A DNA stretch of 64,000 nucleotides from positions 774,431 through 838,430 of the forward strand of contig BCKK01000007.1 in the NCBI GenBank assembly GCA_001600615.1. The letters are read 5' to 3'. The position numbers and the translations under genes are program-made. This document shows, piece by piece, positions 12,769 through 23,663 of this stretch. Source of the DNA: Dioszegia crocea (taxonomy: Eukaryota; Basidiomycota; Tremellomycetes; Tremellales; Bulleribasidiaceae). How positions within the stretch are numbered: the first letter of the stretch is position 1; every line of letters begins with the position of its first letter. The notes beneath the pieces were generated by a model. It had not been told where the DNA came from. It saw nothing but the letters and a program-made list of their open reading frames with translations, and searched no databases.

Positions 12769-13107
12769 ATGGTACTCGACATCACAACCTCGAAAACCAA
12801 TGAGACTTCTCATTCGATAGTGAACGGTCGCCCAGTCAAAAAAGTCGAAACGACCACGATATACACGATTGAACCAAGAGCCGATAGCTGGGGTCCAGCT
12901 TCAGCTTCAAGCTCAGCATCAGCCGGAGCTATCAAGGCTTCTTCTTCTGAGCGGTCGCCTTCTGAGCAGTCACAGAAACGCAAGCAAGAGGCAACTGGCC
13001 TTGCGTCAGGCTTGGACCGGAGGGGAGTGTGGAGAGATTGGGCGGTGTTGGCAATTTGGGCAGCTTGGGGTTGGGGGCTGTGGTGGTTCTTCCACTCATC
13101 ATATTGA
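12769..13107 (+). CDS. small putative tail-anchored membrane protein, 112 aa
   Basis: A single-exon ORF with ATG at 12769 (context GATATGGTA). The first about 85 residues are hydrophilic and Ser-rich, with a KR-rich stretch (SQKRKQE). The last about 25 residues contain a strongly hydrophobic, Trp-rich segment (WAVLAIWAAWGWGLWWFF), followed only by HSSY. That is the layout of a tail-anchored protein inserted in an intracellular membrane. I recognise no family. Support is the clear C-terminal membrane segment and its place between two confirmed genes; an intron or a different start cannot be excluded. Confidence 0.5.
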   Translation: MVLDITTSKTNETSHSIVNGRPVKKVETTTIYTIEPRADSWGPASASSSASAGAIKASSSERSPSEQSQKRKQEATGLASGLDRRGVWRDWAVLAIWAAWGWGLWWFFHSSY

Positions 13108-13482
13108 TTTGAAAATTCCTAGTAGGTCATTCAACTGCTACGTAGGGGTATAGATCAATGTGAGTCGCATATTTGGATATCCCACTGTTCAGCAAAGCGG
13201 CCCACTGTTCAGCAAAGAGGCCGAGCTGGTGCTGACGATGTGTAGTCGATTTACCCTCTTAAGCTGCTCTCTCGCATGATCGTAGAATTCGGCAGGCTGG
13301 CTTTCCGATCCAATGGGATGGCTAGCCAGGCATAGATATCCCATTCACGCTCGGCTCCAGTCTAGCCAAAGCTCGAAAGAAGTAAGTCCATCTCATACCT
13401 CCGATTCCATATATCCAGTCCAGCTGATAATTACGGTCTACATACCCCTTCTACACCCTACCTCCAACCCAAACGTCCCACC
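13108..13482. other. region between the small ORF and the CCS1 3' end
   Basis: Convergent intergenic region. It contains a perfect-spacing 20-bp tandem duplication at 13181-13220 (listed separately). No gene is supported. Confidence 0.4.
13181..13220. repeat. 20-bp tandem duplication
   Basis: Two adjacent 20-base copies beginning CCCACTGTTCAGCAAAG. They differ only at position 18 (C in the first copy, A in the second). They lie in non-coding DNA between two genes. Confidence 0.9.
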
Positions 13483-14461
13483 TCAAAGCGCACTCTTCGC
13501 CTGCATTTCTCTCCCTTCCTCCCACATTGTCCTTCCCGAACATGCACACACAGTCTTTTCATTCCCCCATGCCCCCGCCGACCTCGCTACAACACCCGCG
13601 AAAATCCTCCCTGTCCCAGCGCCACCTTCTGCCCCACCAGCCCCACCCGCCGCCGCCTGAACCACACAACCCCTACCTACCCACTCCCACAATTCCCCCG
13701 ATACCTCCCTAAACATATCCCCATACCCATCCTTATCCGGCTCAATCTTGCCAAGACTAACCATCGCCCCACCCGTCGTCCGTGGCGGATCCACCATATT
13801 CCCCGTTGAAGAGATATACACCTCGAACGCCCTTTCTCCCGCGTGCAACCCAACAGCCGCAGGCGGTGGAAGTCTCACCGTAAGATCCATCAGAATAGTC
13901 TTGGGGGCAATTTGGACAAAACGGCAGATCCCAAAAACCTTCTGGGAGAATTCATCTTCCGTCAATCCTGGTAGATCCCGAGTATGGGTCAGGGGTTCGG
14001 CGGGTGATGAGGCTGTAGATGCCAAGGCGGAGAATGAAGTTCGGGCGATGGAGGCGGGAAGGGGCAGGGGTGATTCGAGGATTGATACGGCGGCGGCGGT
14101 AGGGTAGGGGGTTGGGGAAGTGGAGGATGCGCCGCGGACTATTACTTGGCGATTTGTGCTTTTTAAAGCGGCAAAGAGCCGGGATGGCGGAGCTGTATCG
14201 TCAGCTCGAGAAGAAACGATGGCGAGGGATGGATGTACTTTTCCCGGTTATTGTTACTCGTTTTCCGGCTAGATCAATGTCATATCGCTCTATCCCCTGG
14301 AGATCTTGTAGCGACTCCTGTACGGCGTTGACGCACTGCTTTGATCAGCTTCTAGGCGGGTAGACTCAGGAGAGGCGGCCACATACGTTCTGACAAGTCA
14401 TATCGACTGCAAACTCAGTCTGTAATTCGACAGGCGTATTGTCGATGAGAATGATTGCCAT
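13483..14461 (-). CDS. CCS1: Copper chaperone for superoxide dismutase
   Basis: Three exons on the minus strand, 14461-14387, 14335-14239 and 14192-13483, give 293 residues. Residues 15-75 form the HMA-like copper domain with the MTCQNC motif (Cys23 and Cys26); intron 1 splits this motif. A second, 46-nt intron (donor GTACAT, branch GAGCTGACG) restores the continuous pattern ending KSTNRQVIVRG. About residues 150-265 are the SOD-like domain, which contacts Sod1 (HAGERAFEVY, TTGGAMVSLGKIEPDKDGYG). The C-terminus carries the third-domain CxC motif (CAC at 273-275), needed for copper transfer and disulfide formation in Sod1. It acts in the cytosol and mitochondrial intermembrane space. The start at 14461 lies about 82 bases after a TATA box. 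Confidence 0.92.
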
Positions 14462-14912
14462 AATTTGATATTGGTGTGAGATAGCAAGAATCAGAATGAG
14501 ATGAGGAGAGAGACGGATCAGCGCAGCACTTCCGGAGGGCAGCTTATATATCCCAGGGAGAGAGGCCCACCTTGAATGCAACGGTAGCTACGGACTCGTC
14601 CGTCGATGAGGTAGCCCCTGAATTCTGTTTGCTCATTATGATTGCCATTTGAGGGATCCCCTGAGGTGTGTGCTGTGATTGGGTACTGTGTTGTAGATGT
14701 AAGTAGAGATATGTCGCACAGATCAGAGGCAATATGAGGCCTTTTGGCTTGCTCAGCAGGTTGAGGTGGACTTCCCTCACATCTCCGCCTTCACGTAAAC
14801 TCCCCCGGGACTAGCGAGCTTACGCGACCGAAAGCAGTCGCGTGTTTGTGAATTTTGCCCATCTACCCATCCAACTGTTCATCTATGCATCTCACCCACA
14901 CTCGCCGATATA
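14462..14912. other. divergent promoter region between CCS1 and the TPP1-like gene
   Basis: The CCS1 TATA box is inside. On the minus strand an upstream ATG at 14648 repeats the first 11 bases of the CCS1 start (ATGGCAATCAT) and opens a 35-codon uORF-like frame ending at the TATA region. No further gene is supported. Confidence 0.45.
14543..14550 (-). promoter_or_regulatory. TATA box of CCS1
   Basis: On the minus strand the sequence reads GATATATAAGC, about 82 bases upstream of the CCS1 ATG at 14461. It is the only good TATA element in the 450-bp upstream region. Confidence 0.5.
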
Positions 14913-17900
14913 ATGGCGCAAGACATGCGGCCATGGCTAGCCAACGCTATTGCCCGACACGATAAGGAACATGGCAAAAATTTTGACGTCGTATCGATGG
15001 GGAGGCCCTGCCAGTTGGTCAAAGTGAGTGGATTTGGTTCGGTCCGAAGAGTAGTTTACCGGCTGATATCGTACAGTTTCTCACCTTTCGCACGAAAGGT
15101 GATCCGCACGCACAGGTCACTGGAGAGATCTGTGATCAGACTCATTGGGTCAGAGTGAGATTTGATGTAGCTGCGACGGATGAGTTTGAGAAGTAAGTCA
15201 TTCTGCCAAACTCGGCCCTGACGCTACTCGTTGGTCACCAAACTATGCCGTGTGGCTGATCTCTACCAGTCCAGGCCATGGTCTACCCAAGCAATCGCTC
15301 ACTTCAAACCAACGCTCGACATTTCATATACTGCAATATCGTCTCGCCTTCTTACCTGCTCACGAACGACAGAAAAGTCCTTGGGCAGATGAGAGGTCTA
15401 GGTCAAAGTCTCGTTCCATTGCATCGGGGAGCGGATCTACGTCCGACGCCAACCTGAGCATAGGGGTCAAATCTCAACTACCCATGATTGTTTTCGATAT
15501 CCTCAAATGGGAGACGGCTTGCGGCAGTCCCTCAGAGGCTGTGTACTTTGAGAATCTTTCGGAGCCGGGGATGGGCACATATGATGTAGATGTCCGAGTG
15601 CAGAAAATTTTGATGGGGTGGTTGACGGGAGAGTGAGTCGATGGCCGCTTTGAAAATGGAATGTTGCTGATGGTTTAGGGCAGGAGAGTCGCAAGAGAAA
15701 GAGATGGAAGATCCTGATAATGCATCCGAGGAAGAAGCGGCGCCTTCCCGATCGGCAAAGGTGAGTACGGCTATTTGACTTACATGGCCTACCTTCAGTC
15801 AACTATATCCAAATCAACAGATAGCTGACGTCTTAGGGCAAAGCCAAAGCTGCAGACAATCAACTCAGTCCCGAAATCACAATCCGCAAATATACCCGTC
15901 CATCCGTGATCGATGCGATAATCACAGGCACGACTACAAAAGCATTGCCAGATTGGATGTTTGACGTCCCTGCCGACCAAAGAGAAACCCTCGACTCAAT
16001 AACGATGTTTGGGCAAGATGCTGAAAAGCTGTACCAGGAAGAGCAGGCCGAACATCGCGCTAGAGCTCAAAGCGGATTAGGCGAGTCGGAAACGGACGAC
16101 GAGCGCGAGCTGGCTGCTCAGTCATCTACCCGACCAGTCATCCCCTCTCCCAATCGCCGCCTGCCTACGCCTCGTCGGACACCTACTCCGGAGCCCCTTC
16201 CCCAAACGACGCCTGAGCAGGACAATCGACCGCGACTCGGTGGGTTTCTCAGAAAGCCTTCGACAGCCAAGCCTACTCCATCACCCATCCCCTCTTCTCC
16301 CCCAATACAACAAAAGGCTTCCTCTCCAACATCCCCTGAGACTGTGGACGTCCACATCCGTCCCATTCCTCCTTCTCCAGAATCGTCCATTCCCGATTCT
16401 CCGGGTTCCCCGAATATTCCGGGCAATCCTCAACACACCCTCCCTCTTCCCACGCCAGGCCAGCGATTCCAATCCTCAGTTGCCGCCTCCGGCCTTCAGG
16501 CTGCCACATCCCAACCACGTTCTTCCATCCCCTTACCTACACCAGGCCAAGGCTCGCCCGAGGGTCCATATACCAACCCCGACAGTGTCCGTCTAACGGG
16601 TACGCAGAATCCACTATCACTCCCTCCGGCGAATCAACACGAGCGACGGCGACGCCGGCGGCAGCGGAACGGGAAGGATGACGATTCTTCGTCCGGCTCG
16701 GAGGATGAGGAGGAAGTGCCTGAGGAGACAGTCAGGTCGGTGCATATCGATGCGAAATATGACAAGTCCGGATTGGTCGTCAAGTCCGAGGCGGCGTCTT
16801 CTAGTTCTATACAGGAAGAAGAGAAGGTTTCAGAAAAGGTGGAGAAGAAGGTGTATATGATGAGGCGTACTCGGCCTTCTCTTGATGCCATGTTTGAGCA
16901 ATCGGATGGAGAAGATGGTGATGATGATGATGACGATGATGGAGAAATGGGGAGGATTGGGGCTAAAGCCAGAAGGCACAATCTGGATGAATCGTCCGAA
17001 GGGGAAGAAGAGGATGTGGAGATGGACGAAGGAGGGGGAGATACGGAAGAGGAAAAAGAGACGGATGCGGATGAGTTGTCAGATTGGGAAAATCTACAGA
17101 GGGAGAAATCGCGCGAATCCATTAAGACATCTTCAACTTCGCGTCAGCGGCCGGTGGGGAGTGCCCCAGGTCATCACCAGCGAGATCAGTCTTCCTCTCC
17201 GGTAGGAAATGAGACGATTCAGGGCGATCATCGACGAGTCAGGATGGACCCTGCTCCTTTGACTAAGGGGAAGGGCAAGGTCAAGATCGAGGCTTCAACC
17301 TCGACATTTTCCACTGCTCATATCCGCCAGTCCCAATCCCAATCTCAACCTAGATCGAAATCACAATCCGGATCGAAGTCACAAACACAATCACAGTCTC
17401 AATCTCAGTCCCACACCCAAATCACCCAACCCATATCCAGCGCAGAAGAAGCTCAACGGATCCGACCTGGTCAACATCTCCTCGTTAGTCCCTATCCTAC
17501 CACTCGGACATATAGCGAGCGGCTACGTACGCCTAGTGAAAGTCTGTCGCCTAGTCAGGGAAGTAATGATCTGCGCAAGTTTTACTTGAGGCGAGATGGG
17601 GTGAAGGAGGAGGGGGAGGAAATGATGGATGGAGATGAGGAGGAAGGGGAAGAAATGATGGATGGCGAAGGGGACGAGGGCGAGGACGAGGAAGGAGAAG
17701 AAGAAGAGGAGGAAGAATCCGGAGAAACTCCAGACAAAAGTCTTAATCGGCCTATAACCAAGAGGGTCCGTGGCAAACAGGCCGTTGTTGAAAGTGTCGA
17801 CAGTGGGCACTTGGCCTCGTCGGGAGAGACAGTGGCCAGTGGGAGTTCGGGCATGGTGTTGGTGGAGGATAGTGAGGAGAGTTTGGAACGGCCCGGTGGT

Positions 17901-19409
17901 GTCCAGGACAAGAGGGTAAAAGCGAGGGTTGAGGCTACTATTTCGACAACTTCCAAGAAACGGAAGAATGGGGTCGATGTCGATAGTTCGCCTGCTGCTC
18001 AATCCAGGGCATCGGGGTTGAAACGGGTCAAATCGGGTCAGACCTCGTCTCCCGTCGGCACTAGCCAGGACACACCTGCTGCGCCCAAACGATCCGCTCG
18101 GAGTTTCTTGGATAAGATAAACCCGCTCAATATGCTCAGGGAGTGGACGACGAGGAGTCAGGAGCCGATTCTGGGTGATGAGGGGGAAGACGAAGAAGAG
18201 GAGGGAGAAGTGGAAGGTGAGGAAGAGGACGTGAAGATGGTTGAGCCCGAGGCGGAAGAAGAAGAAGAAGAGGAGGAAATGGAAGAGATGGAAGAATTGT
18301 CATTGAGCAAGAAAGATGGCTCAAGCTCGAAGGTACAATCTGGATCAGGGCAGGTGAAGGCAGAACCTGCCATTATCCCACCTGCTCGACCCCAGGCCTC
18401 CACATCGACCAGCACCAACGGGAGCTCCGATCGACAAGCACCTCCGACCCGAAATCCCAATTCCCGACCTAGCTCATCATCTTCGAGAGTTCCACCCTCT
18501 GCCCCTGCTGCGCAGTCTGAGCCTAAGGCTCTCCCCACCCGTCTGATCGCTCCCATCCCGCGACCAGCTCAGCCTATCTCCCCCGTACCTCCACCAGCAG
18601 CCCCACGAGCGAAGTCCCGGACATCATCCATCGCACCTCATACTGGTCCCTCCGCTGTAGCAACACCCGTAGCTGTCCCTATGCGTGCAGCCTCACCCCC
18701 TCGGTCTAGAAAATCTACCCTTGCTCTAGTCGACGATCTACGCGTTCCTACCCCTATTCCCAACTCCGAACCCCCTCGTCGTGCTCGTGTGTCCGTGGGC
18801 GGCGATGGCTCAAAGAAGCAGGATCGGGAAGAGGCGTCGGTGTCTAGGTCTTCCGTCGGCGGGAGGAGCGGGCAGCCCTCTTCCGCATCGACAGATGCTC
18901 CCCGCCGGTCTAGGGTGAGCGATGATCTGCGCCGAGTCAAGAAGGAGGATCAGCCCCGAGTGAAGACGGAGGAGACGGAGAGGTCTGCAGACGGGCAGTC
19001 GTCAATTGGATCTCACCGATCGGCGCTTCCTCCCGCCTCAGTCGGGGTCAGAAGGGAGGCGCCTGCATCTAAATCATCTTCCACGATGCGCCGAGGGAGA
19101 TTATCATCGGCAGATGTTAACCCCGATATCTCAGCTCGGGGCAGTGGAGCCGCCGTCCAGGATCAGTCTAGGCACGCAGAGAGGGAGAATAGGGGATCAC
19201 CGGCAGTAAAGACGGAGACGGCGGAAGTTAAGAGAGAAGGGATTGATCAAGTGCAAAAGCTGCGGGGCTTTAAGCTTGATTTGAGCGTGGATGGTCTTGA
19301 GGAAGAGTGGGTGAGGGAGAAGATGGCGGAAGGTCTGCAAGAGAGAGAAAGGGTGAGGAGGGCGCAAGCTGCTAGGGATGCCAGGTGGGCGAGTAAGGTT
19401 CAGGTCTAG
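14913..19409 (+). CDS. Putative telomere/shelterin subunit, TPP1(ACD)-like OB-fold with long disordered tail, 1,414 aa
   Basis: Exons are 14913-15023, 15077-15192, 15270-15632, 15679-15760 and 15837-19409. The first about 220 residues match the fungal TPP1/ACD pattern as I know it: RPWLANAI, then GRPCQLVKFLTF, DQTHWVRVRF, DEFE, a middle strand (STFHILQYRLAF), and FDILKWE...GSPSEAVYFE, ending in a WLTGE helix. This OB-fold in ascomycete and animal TPP1 recruits telomerase and binds Pot1 and Tin2-type partners at telomeres. The remaining about 1,190 residues lie in one exon and are disordered: Pro/Ser-rich, Ser/Gln repeats (SQSQSQ), several long Glu/Asp runs (about 16,900-17,060, 17,600-17,730 and 18,170-18,300) and KRP-type basic patches. 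The last residues form a short charged helix. Family assignment is by eye. Confidence 0.68.
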
Positions 19410-19538
19410 GCCAAGAGGCGGGGGTTCGTTCGCAAGGGTCAAACCAGAGTAGATTTTTATTATTAGTAGAGCTTCAACACCGAACACTCGCTATAGGTAC
19501 CCTAGTTCCATATGCAAATCTCTAGATTAACGCCAAAA

Positions 19539-21395
19539 TTACTTCTTCAATACCTCAGTCACATACTTCCCCCAACCCAATTCCTCCAATACATCCACTT
19601 TAGCCAAAACCTCCTCTTCCATTGTCTTTGCGTATTTCTCCACTGCGTCGGCATAAGCTGGGATAGACGTGCCGAGGATCCGAATAGCGAGGAGGGCGGC
19701 GTTGGTAGAGTTGTTGATGCCGACTGTTGCCGTTGGGATACCGCGCTGAAAGCTTTAGCAAAGACTTCCAAACGAAATAATGATTTACTTACAGGCATCT
19801 GAACGATCGAATACAGACTATCCACTCCATCCAACACACTTGCTTTGACGGGCACGCCCACCACCGGCAGGCTAGTCTCACTGGCCACCATCCCCGGGAG
19901 ATGGGCCGCACCGCCCGCTCCCGCAATAATCACCCTCAGCCCCCTACTTCTCGCCGCATGTGCATACTCCACCATCCGCGCCGGTGTCCTATGCGCCGAA
20001 GTGATTGTTAATTCGTACGGAACCCCAAATTGATCCAGGATCTTGGTAGCGGGCAGCATCACCGGCAGGTCCGAATCTGAACCCATGATGATTCCCACTA
20101 AAGGTTGCGGGTGGGATTTACCGGTAGAGATAGGGGGACAGAGGGAGTTGATAAATTCCGCCGAAAGGTCGGATTGAGCTTCAAGGATCGGTCGAAGCTT
20201 TTCTCGAAGGGCAGAATCTGACGACGCTGTGACTGTGATATGCCCCATTTTTCTCGATTTGCGCGATTCGGCCTTGCCGTAGAGATGGACTTTGGCGCCT
20301 GGGATAGGGAAGGCGGCGTCGGCCATGGAGTAGATGTCGGACATGGAGGATGATGTACCGAGGATATTCACCATGGCTGCACTGGTAACAATGAGGGATG
20401 TGTCACCGAGGGGGAGATCGAGGATTGCGCGAAGGTGGTTTTCGTATTGTGATGTAGAGCACGCTTCGATTGTGTGATGGCCTGAATTATGGGGTCGGGG
20501 AGCAATTTCGTTAAGAAGTAAATAGCCTGTATGTTAGCTTGGGTTAAGGATCGTGGACAGACTGGAGGGACTTACCATCTGGCATCAAGAACATTTCCAC
20601 GCCAAAGATTCCTGCGCCCCATAGACACCCTACGGCCTTCTCTGCCAACTCCCTCGCTCGCTCGTTCACACCTTCCATCCCTTTCCCTTCTGCCCTCAGA
20701 GGAGCCAATGCAACACGCAGGATACTATCCCGATGTATAGTCTCCACTGCGTCGTAACTCCGCACCTCCCCTCTTGTATTTCGCACAACCATCACCGCCA
20801 CCTCTTTGACAAACGGTGCCCATCCCTCAGCATAGAGTGGCCTATCCCCTAAGAAGTCCAACGACTTCTGAACATCCCCACTTTCCGTAGAAGACAATGG
20901 CGAGTTCCCCCTTCCATCATACGCCAACGTTCTCGCTTTAAGCATAAGCGGCAACCCTAGCCGTCCAGCTACCGCCTTTATTCCCTCTTCAGACCGATCA
21001 TCAACCTTCTCAAATGGCGCTACCGCCACTCCCTTCGAAGCGAGATATTCCTTCTGTAGGTACTTATCCTGGATGAGCCGTATAGTCGCCGAGCTAGGCT
21101 GAACGGATTTGCCCGCCTTTTCAATGTCCTCCAGGACGTCCGCATTCACATGCTCGATTTCAACAGTGAGGACATCGCACTTCTCGGCGAGCTCTCGGAT
21201 GTGAGAAGGGGAAGTAAAGGGCCCGTCAATGTGGGTTTGGGGAGGGATAGGGGCGAGGACTTGTTTGGCAGGTGTGGAGAGGCCGGCGTCGAGGATGATT
21301 AGCGGGACGCCGAGGAGGGATGCCGGATGCGCTAACATTCGGCCCAACTGGCCTCCGCCGAGGATCCCGACTGTCTTGATTTCGCGCGAGGGCAT
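19539..21395 (-). CDS. ADE2: Phosphoribosylaminoimidazole carboxylase
   Basis: Exons on the minus strand are 21395-20576, 20526-19793 and 19745-19539 (586 residues, normal for the family). The N-terminal ATP-grasp (PurK-like) half starts with [12 protein letters not shown] and contains [13 protein letters not shown] and the [14 protein letters not shown] motif. The C-terminal PurE-like half contains [13 protein letters not shown] and SAHRTPARM. The enzyme carboxylates AIR to CAIR in purine synthesis; loss in yeasts gives adenine auxotrophy and red pigment. Introns are 49 and 47 nt. The gene is divergent from the first F-box-like copy, 185 bp away, and marks the left border of the array. Confidence 0.97.
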
Positions 21396-21580
21396 GGCTG
21401 GTGAGTAGGGGCTGGGATAGGCGTGAAGTGTAAGGCGAGTCTACGAGAGATTGAATTTTTGGCCGAGAGATTGCCACGGATAAACTTCGGCTAAACTCTG
21501 AAACGTTGAATTGGGCCGACGACCTTGTCATGTCAGCTCGAGTTGTTCATCATCGTCTTCTACCACCTATATTGGCCACC

Positions 21581-23142
21581 ATGGCATCGGTATCTACGGT
21601 CGGCTCCATCGAGAATTCTCATATTCCGGTAGACGTCAATGGCGAAATTCCAATCAGACGTTCGGCAGCTAGACAGGTGTACGACCTGCCTGAACTGCGG
21701 CATGCCATCTTTCGCTTGCTCAAGCCTGTACACCTGTTTAGCTTCTTGACGGTGGAGAAGGGAGTCTTCCATGAGGTAGCGAAGTTCCTGTATGGTAATA
21801 TGGGGTACGATAAGGTTCGCAGCCACATTCAGTCCGGCGAGGTGAGCTCTTGTTGTTCCCCTGCTTGTCCTCGCTAGCGCTAGCTGCCGCCACGGCTTGT
21901 TCGAGATATACGCTGATGTTATAAGACTATGCGCCTGGCCATCTGCGCCGCTGTTCAGCACATCGATGTACGATCTCACGCGTCTCAAGACGCGATGCGG
22001 CTTGAGCTCGGGCTTGCACCACAGCAAACGGACGACTTTTGCCGATACTCCCCAGACCTCTTCCACTCCTTCGTTGCTCCCTTACGCCCTCACTGTTCAA
22101 GTTTACGCAGCGTATCAATCAGGAATTGGCGGGTTTCCTTCAATCCTTTGGCGAAGGGCATGCTGGATTCGGGCGGGAATATTCAGATCAACGAAGGGCT
22201 TCACATACGGCTGTCAATACCTCTCACAACGGAGCTAAATCCCCCTCCCCCACCCACTAATCTTACACCATCTGCAAACGCTTTGCTCTGACCCTCGGGC
22301 CGCCATTACAAGCGGACGGACCGCCTCTCATTACGCAATGGCAGGTCGCACTGCGGAATGATCCTTGCTTCTCCAATCTAGGCTACGAGCTGGACCTACG
22401 CCCTGCCGGACTACCCCTTATGCTCGATGATATCACAAGCCTGTACCGAAGACAGACCTCTGCCGGCCACACTGATCGTCTCGGTGCGATATCTGCCCAT
22501 CATATCTCATTCGACACGAACGCCTTCCAGACATTCTCTACTGTCGCGTCCACCTCATTGACACGTCTGGATCTGACGTCGAGTCGCTATGGAAACTCAG
22601 TAGGTGGAAGAGGCGGAGGGGATGGCAAGTTCAAAGGTCTTGCTTTCAAAGATCTCCCCCAACTTGGAAAGATCATACGAGAGGAGCTGCAAGATCTCGA
22701 TCTTTTGTGGCTCTCGATGGACGGGATCAGTACCGCAGAGTCTGTTGTTAAACCCTGGCTCACGCCAGACATGCTCTCAACCCGCGGCCAACTCGGTGAA
22801 CTTATCATTGTCGTAGGACAAGATCCTCCAGAGCTATTCAATACCATCCGGTATCTACACTCTATCTGCGCTTGGCATGTCCGGCTTAGTATCAATGACC
22901 AGCGAGGGCATGGTCCGCGGGGCAGGGTCCAGACGGATTATCACAAATATCTTCAGCAGTAAGTTGGAGCCCCTGAATCAACGCAGGTCCTTTTGCGCTC
23001 AGCTGAATTTATCATCAGGCAATCACCCAAACGTCGCCGATATCTCTCGACGGTCGATTTCAGCAATTTAGGCGTGTTCCAACTGAGTGATGTCTCCAAA
23101 CTTCGATATGATGAGGAAGGAAGGCCGCAGAGTCTAGCATAG
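21581..23142 (+). pseudogene. F-box-like family copy 1, frameshifted and truncated
   Basis: Exons are 21581-21841 (phase 0 end), 21926-22958 and 23019-23142. Exon 1 encodes the F-box-like part (RSAARQVYDLPELRHAI...). In exon 2 the first frame runs to a TGA at 22289-22291. The family pattern continues in a different frame from about 22261 (SYTICKRFALTL, then SLYRRQTSAGHTDRL), so a one-base loss between about 22,240 and 22,285 is needed to read through. That frame has its own TAA at 22258, so the shift is not a model error fixed by an intron; no GT or AG signals fit. Exon 3 begins like the others (RRRYLSTVDF, LRYDEEGRPQSL) but meets TAG at 23142, about 100 residues short. It is probably a decaying copy. 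Confidence 0.7.
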
Positions 23143-23663
23143 GAAGGCAGAGGCGGGAGCATATCCATGGCGCAGTCGGATACTCCTAAAGTTCAACCAC
23201 TTTGAGCCAGAATCCACGGTATCCCAGTGAGCAAATTCTCGTATTTCTCTCGATGTCTGCTGATTTAACAGGGCAACATCCCCGGAAGAGCATCTCGGTC
23301 TTACATGAGCGGTCCCATATTATCTCGCTTGGAATGCTGGGCGAAGAGGCAAGGACAATAGCGTGGTGTATTGCTGCAGGGCGTGACTAGGTCGTCCAGA
23401 CTGGGATCTGGAGCCGTGAGTGGAACATCAGAAGAGGGAATCGCTGGGGATTCTCGTCAGGAGAGGATAGATAATGTCGGATTGCGAACATGCTAGCCCA
23501 TACATACTTCAAAATGGACTCATCAAACAATTGCGGCATCAGAGATGATAAAACAGATGTCTATTTATAATATCCGGGGACAGACTGTCCCATCTAGATG
23601 ATCTATGTGATACACAGGTAGACCCTTGCCTCGACACACAATAATCTACGTCTGCCTGCCTTC
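23143..23663. other. region between copy 1 and the Ser-rich gene
   Basis: Convergent intergenic stretch. It may include the eroded C-terminal part of copy 1, but I could not align any frame with confidence. Confidence 0.35.

Noticed and set aside
16634..17122. Minus-strand Ser-rich ORF of 162 codons
   Set aside because: It is the antisense of Glu/Asp repeats in the TPP1-like gene (GAA/GAT runs read as Ser/Phe), an expected artefact.
17523..18556. Several long Ser-rich ORFs on the minus strand
   Set aside because: Also mirror images of acidic repeat blocks in the same gene.
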